DNA from: Acidobacteriota bacterium
Lineage (GTDB): Bacteria; Acidobacteriota; Blastocatellia; Pyrinomonadales; Pyrinomonadaceae
Length of the DNA stretch: 8,465 nucleotides
NCBI GenBank assembly: GCA_013698055.1
Contig: JACCVS010000576.1
Location: 1-8,465, forward strand
Direction: 5' to 3'
In this document: piece by piece, positions 1 through 5,100 of the stretch
Position numbering within the stretch: the stretch's first letter is position 1
How the letters are laid out: each line of letters opens with the position of its first letter
Made by a program: the position numbers and the translations under genes
Notes under the pieces: generated by a model
Databases searched by the model: none
What the model was told of the DNA's origin: nothing
The model's input: only the letters and a program-made list of their open reading frames with translations

Positions 1-524
1 AAGAGGCTTTTACAGACCATCTGACGGGGCTTGCCAATCGCCGCCGCTTCGAGCGGCAATTGGAGCGTGAAGTCTCGCGCACGCTGCGCTATAGCCGACC
101 CTTTTGTCTTCTCCTGTTGGACATAGATAGTTTCAAGCAGGTCAACGACATGCACGGGCACGATGCAGGGGATGAAGCAATCCGCCGCCTGTCTCTGACG
201 CTTCAGGCCGGAACGCGCGGGATAGATTTGGCCGCGCGCATTGGCGGCGAAGAATTCGCGGTCATCCTGCCCGAGACGGAATTCAAGGTCGGCATAGACG
301 TGGCAGAGCGTTTGCGCATCGCAATCAGCGAAATGGAGATTCCAAGCGTCGGGCATATCACGGCGAGTTTCGGCGTGGTGGAATTTCCGCTGAGCGCGGC
401 AACGGGGCGCGAATTAATTACGGTGGCGGACGCCGCGCTCTACGAAGCCAAGCGCCGAGGGCGTAACCGCGTCGAGTGCGGGATACCGCTGGAAGCGAAC
501 CGTCAGCCGACGCCCGACGTATAA
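1..524 (+). CDS. Diguanylate cyclase, GGDEF domain (3' part)
   Basis: This is the C-terminal part of a GGDEF protein that joins two GTP molecules into the second messenger c-di-GMP. The frame is open from base 3, so the true start and any sensor or membrane region lie before the window; about 173 residues are visible. The visible part starts inside the family's DxLTGLxNRRxF motif (bases 15-50, read as DHLTGLANRRRF). Next come the Mg/GTP-binding segment DIDSFKQVND with GHDAGD, the active-site loop GGEEF (bases about 243-257), and the terminal LYEAKRRGRNRV signature. An RxxD motif (RGID) lies five residues before GGEEF, which is the spacing of the product-inhibition I-site. The enzyme therefore looks catalytically competent and feedback-inhibited. 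The last 15 or so residues are a non-conserved tail ending at TAA 522-524. The CAGAATC repeat begins 9 bases later. The family call is very secure; the input signal is unknown. Confidence 0.95.
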   Translation, partial: EAFTDHLTGLANRRRFERQLEREVSRTLRYSRPFCLLLLDIDSFKQVNDMHGHDAGDEAIRRLSLTLQAGTRGIDLAARIGGEEFAVILPETEFKVGIDVAERLRIAISEMEIPSVGHITASFGVVEFPLSAATGRELITVADAALYEAKRRGRNRVECGIPLEANRQPTPDV

Positions 525-533
525 CGGGAAAGA

Positions 534-625
534 CAGAATGCAGAATTCAGAATCCAGGAGTCAGAATCCAGAATGATAAGGCGGAAACCATTTTCACAGA
601 TTTTTATTCTGGCTCCTGGATTCTG
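534..625. repeat. CAGAATC-type heptamer inverted repeat, copy 1
   Basis: Six consecutive 7-base units occupy 534-575: CAGAATG at 534, CAGAATT at 541, CAGAATC at 548, CAGGAGT at 555, CAGAATC at 562 and CAGAATG at 569. The bases at 548-567 pair with 606-625 as a 20-bp stem with one mismatch, which would be a G-U pair in RNA. The region between the arms is about 38 bases. A second copy lies at 4320-4415 and shares the left arm and the motif ATAAGGCGGA in the loop. The element fills most of the gap between the GGDEF gene and the next gene, and its right arm ends 5 bases before that gene's GAGGAG ribosome-binding site. Possible readings are a dispersed REP- or MITE-like element, a bidirectional terminator or a leader hairpin. 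The structure is certain; the role is not known. Confidence 0.85.
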
Positions 626-641
626 CTTTTGAGGAGTATTG

Positions 642-1613
642 ATGTCCGATTACAAAGATAAGCTGGATGAGTGGCAACGAGCGGCGCGGCGTAAAGCGCG
701 CGAGCTTGATGAAAAGTTCGGGATCAAGGAGCGCGTTGAAGAGGGAGCACGTGCCGCTCAGGATGTTGCGCGGCGCGGCGCGGAGACTCTCGCTGGTGGG
801 GCAGAGCGCGTGCGCGCAGAAGCCGAGCGTTTAGATGAAGAGTATGACGTGAGTGAACACGCACACCGCGCCGCCGAAGAAGCGGCACGCCGGGCGCGTG
901 AAGCCGGTGAGGCTGTTCGTAAAACGGCAGGGGCAGCCGGAGAGAAGGCTGGTGAGGTTTTCGGCGAGGCAAAGTATTATTATGAGCGCGCTTCCCGATT
1001 TGCCACTGCCGGGGCGCGCTTCACACGCGCTTCGGTCGCTTCGACCGCAACCGTGCTGAAGGCTCGCGAGTGGGTCAAAGAGAATCCGGGCAAGGCTGCG
1101 TTCGTCACTTTCTCCATCGTCGCGGGCGCACGTCTCGGGGCATCTTTTCCCAGTCTCGACGGAGTATTGCTGGGCGCGCATCCGCACTGGTTGACGCACT
1201 CCGCCCTTCCCGTTTACGGTTTGCGCAAAATCGGTGAGAAGTTTGATGGCTACCTGCGTGAGCGCGAGACTCTTGTCAAGAATGGAGATTTGACCGAAGC
1301 CGAGGAGAAGCGCGTCGAGTTCGAGCGTAAAATCGTTAAATATGTGGGCGCGCCGCTGCTGGGAGCGTTCAGTTGCGCGGCGGGTGTCGCGATGTGGGCG
1401 CAGATTTTTCAACCCGGAGCCATCACGGGCGCACCGATTAGCTGGATTCTGGGCGGCAATCCGCTGCTTGACGGCATCTGGCTTTTCAGTAACGGCGTCC
1501 TTTGCTTTTATCAGGGCTATAAATTCTTTATGATTGCGCTTGCCGGGCAGGAAGATGTCGCGCGCGTTGTCAGGGAAATCAAGGGTTTATTGCCAGCAGG
1601 GAACGCGGCATAA
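642..1613 (+). CDS. Alanine-rich amphipathic-helix membrane protein, unknown function
   Basis: This is a 323-residue protein of no family I can name. ATG at 642 is preferred because GAGGAG (631-636) stands 5 bases before it; the in-frame TTG at 639 is less likely. Residues 1-150 are almost entirely charged and alanine-rich helix, like LEA or apolipoprotein-type helices, with no signal peptide. Within this part a segment of about 42 residues is duplicated: LDEKFGI at 22-28 and LDEEYDV at 64-70 are each followed by a run of the type E-x(4)-A-A-x-x-A. Residues about 153-170 are hydrophobic. A charged linker (195-232) follows, then two or three hydrophobic stretches at about 236-256, 263-285 and 285-301. 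The likely picture is an inner-membrane-anchored protein with a long cytoplasmic helical or membrane-surface-binding region. A role in membrane or stress protection is only a guess from composition. It is followed by a 65-base gap and a co-oriented gene. Confidence 0.8.
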   Translation: MSDYKDKLDEWQRAARRKARELDEKFGIKERVEEGARAAQDVARRGAETLAGGAERVRAEAERLDEEYDVSEHAHRAAEEAARRAREAGEAVRKTAGAAGEKAGEVFGEAKYYYERASRFATAGARFTRASVASTATVLKAREWVKENPGKAAFVTFSIVAGARLGASFPSLDGVLLGAHPHWLTHSALPVYGLRKIGEKFDGYLRERETLVKNGDLTEAEEKRVEFERKIVKYVGAPLLGAFSCAAGVAMWAQIFQPGAITGAPISWILGGNPLLDGIWLFSNGVLCFYQGYKFFMIALAGQEDVARVVREIKGLLPAGNAA

Positions 1614-1678
1614 CATATGAATTGAGGATGCCCGTTCCGTAATAATGTAGCTTGCACACCTAAAAGGGAATAAAGAAC

Positions 1679-2146
1679 ATGAAACACCATGCAATCCGTC
1701 TCATTGTCGCCCTTCTTACCTTCGCTATAGGGCTTATCTCCACCACACTCTTACAGGGTTCGCGCTTCAATGCCGTCCCGAACGGTAAGGTCGAACAGGA
1801 AATCATGCAAGTAGAGCGCGAATACATCCAGGCTCATTTGGATGGTAATACCACAGCCTTAGACAATATTCTCGCTGATGACTTCGCTTTCGGCAATCGC
1901 CGGAGAGTCGAAAATAAAGCTCAAAGATTGGCTCTGTTAGAGACTCCCGGTTTTGGTTTTGACGCCATCAATACAAGTAACGTACAGGTCGAAGTCAACG
2001 GCGATAGCGCGACGGTCACAGGTGAGGCCTATACTCTGAGCTTCCACTACGATTTGAAATCTACCAGCCAGAAGTACAGATTCAAACGGCATTATGAGAA
2101 GAGAGACGGTCGCTGGCAATTAATTTGGGTACGAGTCGGGCGCTGA
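1679..2146 (+). CDS. SnoaL-like / DUF4440 (NTF2-fold) exported protein
   Basis: This 155-residue protein has an N-terminal hydrophobic segment (about residues 7-26) that acts as a signal peptide or membrane anchor, followed by an NTF2-like cone domain. The DUF4440/SnoaL pattern is clear. It has a helix with E-Y-I-Q-A-H-L-D-G-N-x-x-A-L-D (about 48-62), then LADDF (65-69), a K-x-x-R-L-A-L-L segment (80-87), V-x-V-N-G-D-S-A-T-V-T-G (104-115), and the closing strands Y-R-F-K-R-x-Y-E-K-R-D-G-R-W-Q-L (133-148). The length is typical of single-domain members. The fold is used both for small-molecule catalysis and for ligand binding, so no substrate can be named. AAGGG (1664-1668) lies 10 bases before the ATG. 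The anchor closely resembles that of the next gene, which suggests a shared membrane-targeting module. Confidence 0.85.
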   Translation: MKHHAIRLIVALLTFAIGLISTTLLQGSRFNAVPNGKVEQEIMQVEREYIQAHLDGNTTALDNILADDFAFGNRRRVENKAQRLALLETPGFGFDAINTSNVQVEVNGDSATVTGEAYTLSFHYDLKSTSQKYRFKRHYEKRDGRWQLIWVRVGR

Positions 2147-2172
2147 CTGAGAACTTTAGAAGGGTAGGAACT

Positions 2173-2233
2173 CGGCGGTTTACTGCCCGCCGGGGAAGCC
2201 GCCTGAAATTAGATTTAACCATGTCGGTAAACC
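2173..2233 (+). other. Intergenic GC-rich hairpin with alternative pairing
   Basis: The 133-base gap after the SnoaL-like gene contains a perfect 6-bp stem, CGGCGG (2173-2178) with CCGCCG (2187-2192), around an 8-base loop. No T-run follows, so it is not a standard intrinsic terminator. The bases GGTTTAC (2177-2183), which overlap this stem and its loop, can instead pair with GTAAACC (2227-2233), and GGCGG can also pair with CCGCC at 2199-2203. The alternatives exclude each other. This could be a weak terminator, a leader structure for the gene at 2280, or chance in GC-rich DNA. Confidence 0.3.
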
Positions 2234-2279
2234 CGAATGCCCCAGACAGGCATCTTTGTTGGAAGAAGGAAGTGACTTT

Positions 2280-2597
2280 ATGAATACAGGAATCAGACGT
2301 TTCATTCTCCGCCTCGCCGTCGCCCTGCTCGCGTTTCTAATCGGCATCAGCGCCGCGTGGGCGCTCGGCGGGTTCAATCCTTTCCACAGGTTTTCAAGCG
2401 AGCGAAATTACCGGCATAAGCGCTGCGGCACTTCTTATCGCAGTTGGAACGCGCATTCTGAGCCTGCCGTTATCTACCCGATCTATCGCAGCCATGAGAA
2501 GGCAGGTAAGACGCGGGGGTCGCTTGGTGAACTGCCGCCGCCGCCAGCGCCACATGCGGACGCCCCCGTGCCGCCTAGCCCGCCTGCGTTTCGCTAA
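2280..2597 (+). CDS. Small membrane-anchored protein with proline-rich tail
   Basis: This is a 105-residue protein of unknown family. ATG 2280 is chosen over the upstream TTG codons at 2256 and 2259 because GGAAG (2268-2272) sits 7 bases before it. Residues 6-10 are basic, and residues 11-30 form one hydrophobic helix ending in WALGGFNPF. The rest is hydrophilic and basic, closing with the proline-rich segment ELPPPPAPHADAPVPPSPP (84-102). The anchor matches the SnoaL-like neighbour in pattern: R-x-x-V-A-L-L-x-F-x-I-G-x-S. In related acidobacterial proteins, as I recall them, such an anchor precedes a larger periplasmic domain such as TonB_C, so this could be a shortened relative. The good ribosome-binding site and the same orientation as its neighbours argue that it is expressed. 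It has a single TM helix, with the tail probably outside the cytoplasm. Confidence 0.6.
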   Translation: MNTGIRRFILRLAVALLAFLIGISAAWALGGFNPFHRFSSERNYRHKRCGTSYRSWNAHSEPAVIYPIYRSHEKAGKTRGSLGELPPPPAPHADAPVPPSPPAFR

Positions 2598-2622
2598 AGC
2601 AAAGCCGAACGCAAGGCAACAA

Positions 2623-2650
2623 AGGCCGGGACCTATGCGTCTTCCGGCCT
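2623..2650 (+). other. Hairpin between two co-oriented genes
   Basis: AGGCCGG (2623-2629) pairs perfectly with CCGGCCT (2644-2650). A G-T and an A-T pair inside the stem extend it to 9 bp around a 10-base loop. It lies 26 bases after the stop of the proline-rich gene and 10 bases before the GGAGG ribosome-binding site of the next gene. No T-run follows, so Rho-independent termination is doubtful. mRNA stabilisation or a processing site is as likely. Confidence 0.35.
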
Positions 2651-2672
2651 CAAATGAATGGGAGGAAGTTGA

Positions 2673-3251
2673 ATGAAATCCGCCCGTTTGATAGTTCACG
2701 CCTTTTGCTTTGCCCTGCTTAGTGTGCCACCTGCCGTTGAGCTGAACGCCCAACAATCTAACAGCCTGAGATGGCAGTCGGATGCCTCAAACAACCTAAC
2801 GCCGTACGTAGCACTCGTCACAAAGAATGAGGCGCGGTTCATTCTGCCTGTGCCGATTCGCTCTGACTGGAGATGGCGACTGCCTGCAACAAAAGATAAC
2901 GCTCAGGAATACCGGTTGGATGTCAGCGTTGAGAACGAGGGACGGAAGTTCGCTTTCGGGTTCTATCTCTGGAAACGTTCCGGCGCTCTGCCGGAAGCCG
3001 GGAGCTTCTCCGATTTAATCAAAGCGGGGCAGACGAGTGTCTTCGGGCGCACACCGGCAGGGATGAACTCGATCATCAGAGAAGCAGGCATTAAATTGAA
3101 GCTCGACAAAAACATGCTCATCATCATTATCCGTGGACAAGAGAATGTGAAACGATTATTTTCCGGTCGCCCCTCCGAGGTGACTTTCGCAATCAAATTG
3201 CCGGGCGAAACTCCGACCACCCAGACCGCGCCAATTCTCTATCAGGATTGA
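2673..3251 (+). CDS. Exported protein of unknown function
   Basis: This is a 192-residue protein that I do not recognise. It starts with a signal peptide: basic residues at 3-5, a hydrophobic core at about 6-20, and a probable cleavage after LNA (24-26). No lipobox or later membrane helix is seen. The mature part looks like a compact beta-rich periplasmic or secreted domain. It includes an aromatic segment with W66 and W68, a strand-like stretch FAFGFYLW (93-100), and a hydrophobic strand MLIIIIRG (148-155). There are no cysteines in the mature part and no evident catalytic motif. The ATG has a strong GGAGG (2661-2665) with 7-base spacing, so translation is likely. The gene ends only 25 bases from the end of the converging protease gene. 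Signal peptidase I, encoded farther along in this window, is the enzyme class that would mature it. Confidence 0.7.
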   Translation: MKSARLIVHAFCFALLSVPPAVELNAQQSNSLRWQSDASNNLTPYVALVTKNEARFILPVPIRSDWRWRLPATKDNAQEYRLDVSVENEGRKFAFGFYLWKRSGALPEAGSFSDLIKAGQTSVFGRTPAGMNSIIREAGIKLKLDKNMLIIIIRGQENVKRLFSGRPSEVTFAIKLPGETPTTQTAPILYQD

Positions 3252-3276
3252 AAAGATACTTTCAAAAACTACACCT

Positions 3277-4311
3277 TCAGTAAATCTTAATCGGGAATGG
3301 CAGGAACGAAAGAACGAAGACCAGCAGCGTGAGAATCGCTATCAGGACACGCGGGCGATCCAGCGGCTCCCTGTCATTCGTCACCTGCGGATGACGGACG
3401 CGGAGCATGACGGCGAGCAGTACCGCGTAAAGGAAGCCGCTGGGACTGCTGTGCCACATCCAGCCGAGGACGGCTAAAGTAGCCATCACGACAAACGCGA
3501 TGCGACCGAGCCAACTGTGCAGGCGCTTGCCGAAAAGCGAATAGGTCGCGTGCCCACCATCGAGTTGCCCCACAGGCATCAAATTGAGGCTCGTCACGAG
3601 CAGCCCGATCCACGCGGCGAAGTAAAATGGATTGATCTGAATATTGAGACTCGTGCCAAACGTGCGGGCGATTAACTGTAAAAGCAGTGGATCGCCGAAG
3701 ATAATCATTTGTCCTGCTTCGGGCGCAAGCTCAGGCGTTGCAGGATGAGCGGTCAGGATGCCGATGATGGCGATGGGTAAAGCGACGACGAAGCCCGCGA
3801 GCGGCCCGGCCACGCCGATGTCAAAAAGCGCGCGTCGCGATGGGATAGGCGATTTGATCTTGATGAATGCGCCGAACGTGCCTGCCAGAAAGAGCGGCGG
3901 CGCGGGGATGAAGAAAGGCAACGTCGCATCCACACCATAGTGTCGGCAGGCAACATAGTGCCCGGCCTCGTGAGCCGCCAGAATGGCGAGCAGCGCGCCC
4001 GCAAACATCCCTCCCTGCGCGAGCAGCGATGGATGAGCGAAAGCGTGCGAGGCATAACCCGCCACCGCCCTGAGATAAAATTCCGGGATGTAAAAGAGGT
4101 AGTCGAGCAGCCCCACAGGCTCACGCATAACCGGCTCGGGGACTGCTTCGCTGACCAGCATGATGCCCGCAAACGTAGTCGTCAATGCGGTCAGGAGCAG
4201 AAGCGTTGCGTGCTTTCTCCACTCCCGCGCACTTGGACGCGCCGCACGGCCACGAGCCTCCGGCACTGGCAAATCAATAAACGGCGGTATGGCTTGGACT
4301 GATTCAGACAT
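3277..4311 (-). CDS. Site-2-type intramembrane metalloprotease, M50 family
   Basis: This 344-residue multi-pass membrane protein has both zinc-site motifs of the M50 family. HEAGH (114-118) supplies two histidines and the catalytic glutamate, and NLMPVGQLDGGH (243-254) supplies the aspartate ligand. The segment SPIPSRRALFDIGVAGPLAGF (154-174) is typical of the PDZ-less subgroup related to plant EGY proteases. No PDZ domain is present. Hydrophobic segments lie near 35-53, 70-86, 101-118, 136-150, 166-187, 229-247, 270-284, 292-303 and 321-340. These enzymes cut substrates within the membrane, often to release regulators; the substrate here cannot be told. The ATG at 4311 has no clear Shine-Dalgarno sequence, and the repeat copy begins 8 bases upstream of it. 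HU lies 107 bases upstream on the same strand, so co-transcription is possible. The gene converges tail-to-tail on the exported-protein gene. Confidence 0.93.
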   Translation of the reverse strand: MSESVQAIPPFIDLPVPEARGRAARPSAREWRKHATLLLLTALTTTFAGIMLVSEAVPEPVMREPVGLLDYLFYIPEFYLRAVAGYASHAFAHPSLLAQGGMFAGALLAILAAHEAGHYVACRHYGVDATLPFFIPAPPLFLAGTFGAFIKIKSPIPSRRALFDIGVAGPLAGFVVALPIAIIGILTAHPATPELAPEAGQMIIFGDPLLLQLIARTFGTSLNIQINPFYFAAWIGLLVTSLNLMPVGQLDGGHATYSLFGKRLHSWLGRIAFVVMATLAVLGWMWHSSPSGFLYAVLLAVMLRVRHPQVTNDREPLDRPRVLIAILTLLVFVLSFLPFPIKIY

Positions 4312-4319
4312 CAGTAAAA

Positions 4320-4415
4320 CAGAATTCAGAATCCAGGAGTCAGAATCCAGAATAATAAGGCGGAGGACCGCTCCTGTTTTTATTCTGACTTCTGGATTCT
4401 GACTCCTGACTCCTG
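4320..4415. repeat. CAGAATC-type heptamer inverted repeat, copy 2
   Basis: Five consecutive 7-base units occupy 4320-4354: CAGAATT at 4320, CAGAATC at 4327, CAGGAGT at 4334, CAGAATC at 4341 and CAGAATA at 4348. The bases at 4327-4346 pair with 4382-4401 over 20 bp, with one mismatch that would be a G-U pair in RNA. Weaker pairing continues to 4320 and 4408. The right side, read on the minus strand, is also heptameric (CAGGAGT, CAGGAGT, CAGAATC, CAGAAGT). The left arm and the loop motif ATAAGGCGGA match copy 1, while the rest of the loop differs. The element fills nearly the whole gap between the HU stop (4419) and the protease start (4311). Confidence 0.85.
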
Positions 4416-4418
4416 TTT

Positions 4419-4751
4419 TTAATACGTTGAGTCGGGCAGGCGTGCGCCGGTATCATTCGCGGGGCTTGAGCCTTTGTCGCCTTCTTCGTGCGCCTGTAGC
4501 TCCTTGCCGGGTTTGAAGCGGATGGTCTTGCCAGAGGGGATGGCGACCTCTTCGCCAGTGCGCGGGTTGCGTCCCACGCCGCGCTTGCGCGGTTTGACGA
4601 CGAAGACGCCGAAGCCGCGCAGCTCGATTCTCTCGCCACGCATCAGCGCCTCCTTCATCGAATGAAAGAGGGCATCTACAGCCTGCTCGGCCTTCATCTT
4701 GGGAACGCCCGTGCGATCCGCCACACGGTTCACGATATCCAGTTTAATCAC
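4419..4751 (-). CDS. HU/IHF-family DNA-binding protein
   Basis: This is a nucleoid-associated protein of the HU/IHF superfamily, 110 residues, which would act as a dimer that bends DNA. Residues 1-40 form the helical dimerisation half (MIKLDIVNRVADRTGV and so on). The family signature follows: LRGFGVF (44-50), then the beta-arm with R55, R57, GRNPRTGEE (60-68) including the intercalating proline P63, and a final IRFKPGKEL (77-85). Usual members have about 90-95 residues, and here a polar tail of about 20 residues runs up to the flanking repeat. The start is GTG at 4751, with GGAG on the minus strand (4765-4762) 10 bases before it. The ring-forming part is complete, so DNA binding should be intact. 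The gene is flanked on both sides by large inverted repeats. Confidence 0.93.
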   Translation of the reverse strand: MIKLDIVNRVADRTGVPKMKAEQAVDALFHSMKEALMRGERIELRGFGVFVVKPRKRGVGRNPRTGEEVAIPSGKTIRFKPGKELQAHEEGDKGSSPANDTGARLPDSTY

Positions 4752-4823
4752 GGCTTGCAGTCTCCCTCTTTCAATTACAATCTCGGAATGCGGTAATGTT
4801 TGGGCAGCACGCTAACTGAAGCG

Positions 4824-4852
4824 ATGATAAAGACGCCCCACAATAAAAGCAA
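4824..4852 (-). promoter_or_regulatory. Candidate sigma-70-type promoter for HU
   Basis: Read on the minus strand, TTGCTT (4852-4847) and TATCAT (4829-4824) are separated by 17 bases. The -10 box matches the consensus at 5 of 6 positions, but the -35 box matches at only 3 of 6. The -35 box abuts the outer edge of the GGATGAG inverted repeat. A start near 4817 would leave a leader of about 65 bases before the HU GTG. Assignment is by pattern only. Confidence 0.3.
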
Positions 4853-4960
4853 GGATGAGGGATGAGGGATGAGGGATGAAATTGGGTTGAGTAAAGGAGT
4901 CAATTGAATCGCTGATTCAATCAGGCTTTTACTTCATCCCTCATCCCTCATCCCTCATCC
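4853..4960. repeat. GGATGAG heptamer inverted repeat, perfect 28-bp arms
   Basis: The left arm (4853-4880) is four tandem 7-base units, GGATGAG three times and then GGATGAA. The right arm (4933-4960) is its exact reverse complement, giving 28 perfectly paired bases. The 52-base centre contains a second perfect hairpin, ATTGAATC (4903-4910) with GATTCAAT (4914-4921) around the loop GCT. The sequence can therefore form a nested cruciform in DNA or a branched RNA hairpin. It could serve as a bidirectional transcription barrier between HU and the signal peptidase gene, or be a non-coding repeat element. The absence of any mismatch suggests recent origin or continuing correction. Confidence 0.9.
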
Positions 4961-4980
4961 CTTTGTTTCCCCCTCTCTCG

Positions 4981-5010
4981 TTGACAAAGCTCGTCACGCG
5001 AAGCTAACCT
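4981..5010 (+). promoter_or_regulatory. Candidate sigma-70-type promoter for signal peptidase I
   Basis: A perfect -35 box TTGACA (4981-4986) is followed after 18 bases by TAACCT (5005-5010), which keeps the three most important -10 positions (T, A and final T). The predicted transcript would start at about 5017, almost exactly where the 30-base inverted repeat begins (5019). The hairpin would then form the very 5' end of the mRNA. No better -10 box is seen. The -35 match is strong and the -10 match only fair. Confidence 0.4.
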
Positions 5011-5018
5011 CAAAACAG

Positions 5019-5089
5019 GGACGATAGACCGTAGATGATGGACGATAAGTGCATAGGTTTTATCGTCCATCGTCTATGGTCTATCGTCC
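5019..5089. repeat. GGACGAT heptamer inverted repeat, 30-base arms
   Basis: The left arm (5019-5048) consists of the 7-base units GGACGAT, AGACCGT, AGATGAT and GGACGAT plus AA. The right arm (5060-5089), read in reverse complement, is GGACGAT, AGACCAT, AGACGAT and GGACGAT plus AA. The arms pair over 30 bases with two mismatches around an 11-base loop. The element ends 11 bases before the likely ATG of signal peptidase I, in the place where a ribosome-binding site would be expected to be accessible. It is unrelated in sequence to the CAGAATC repeat but built the same way. Confidence 0.88.
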
Positions 5090-5100
5090 ACTTAAAAGAT

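Larger units (their letters stand above)
4752..5100. other. Divergent intergenic region without genes
   Basis: This gap of about 350 bases separates the minus-strand HU gene from the plus-strand signal peptidase gene. I see no convincing protein-coding frame or RNA gene in it. It holds two large inverted repeats (4853-4960 and 5019-5089) and a candidate promoter facing each way; each is listed separately. Confidence 0.75.

Noticed and set aside
476..661. Small plus-strand open frame crossing the first repeat
   Set aside because: It overlaps the end of the GGDEF gene and consists largely of translated repeat sequence. It has no ribosome-binding site.
831..1412. Long minus-strand open frame opposite the alanine-rich protein gene
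   Set aside because: It runs antisense to a plus-strand gene with a good ribosome-binding site, and its translation shows no domain or compositional logic. It is a shadow of GC-rich coding DNA.
4320..4415. Repeat copy 2 as a standard intrinsic terminator of HU
   Set aside because: Read on the HU (minus) strand, the hairpin is not followed by a run of T. The spacer is also longer than in typical terminators. Some termination effect remains possible.
4853..4960. CRISPR array, because of short tandem units
   Set aside because: The units are contiguous 7-mers without spacers, arranged as two inverted arms. There are no cas genes.
5035..5100. Upstream ATG start for signal peptidase I
   Set aside because: The extra 22 codons lie within the inverted repeat and loop, and signal peptidase does not need them. 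ATG 5101 begins a normal N-terminus.
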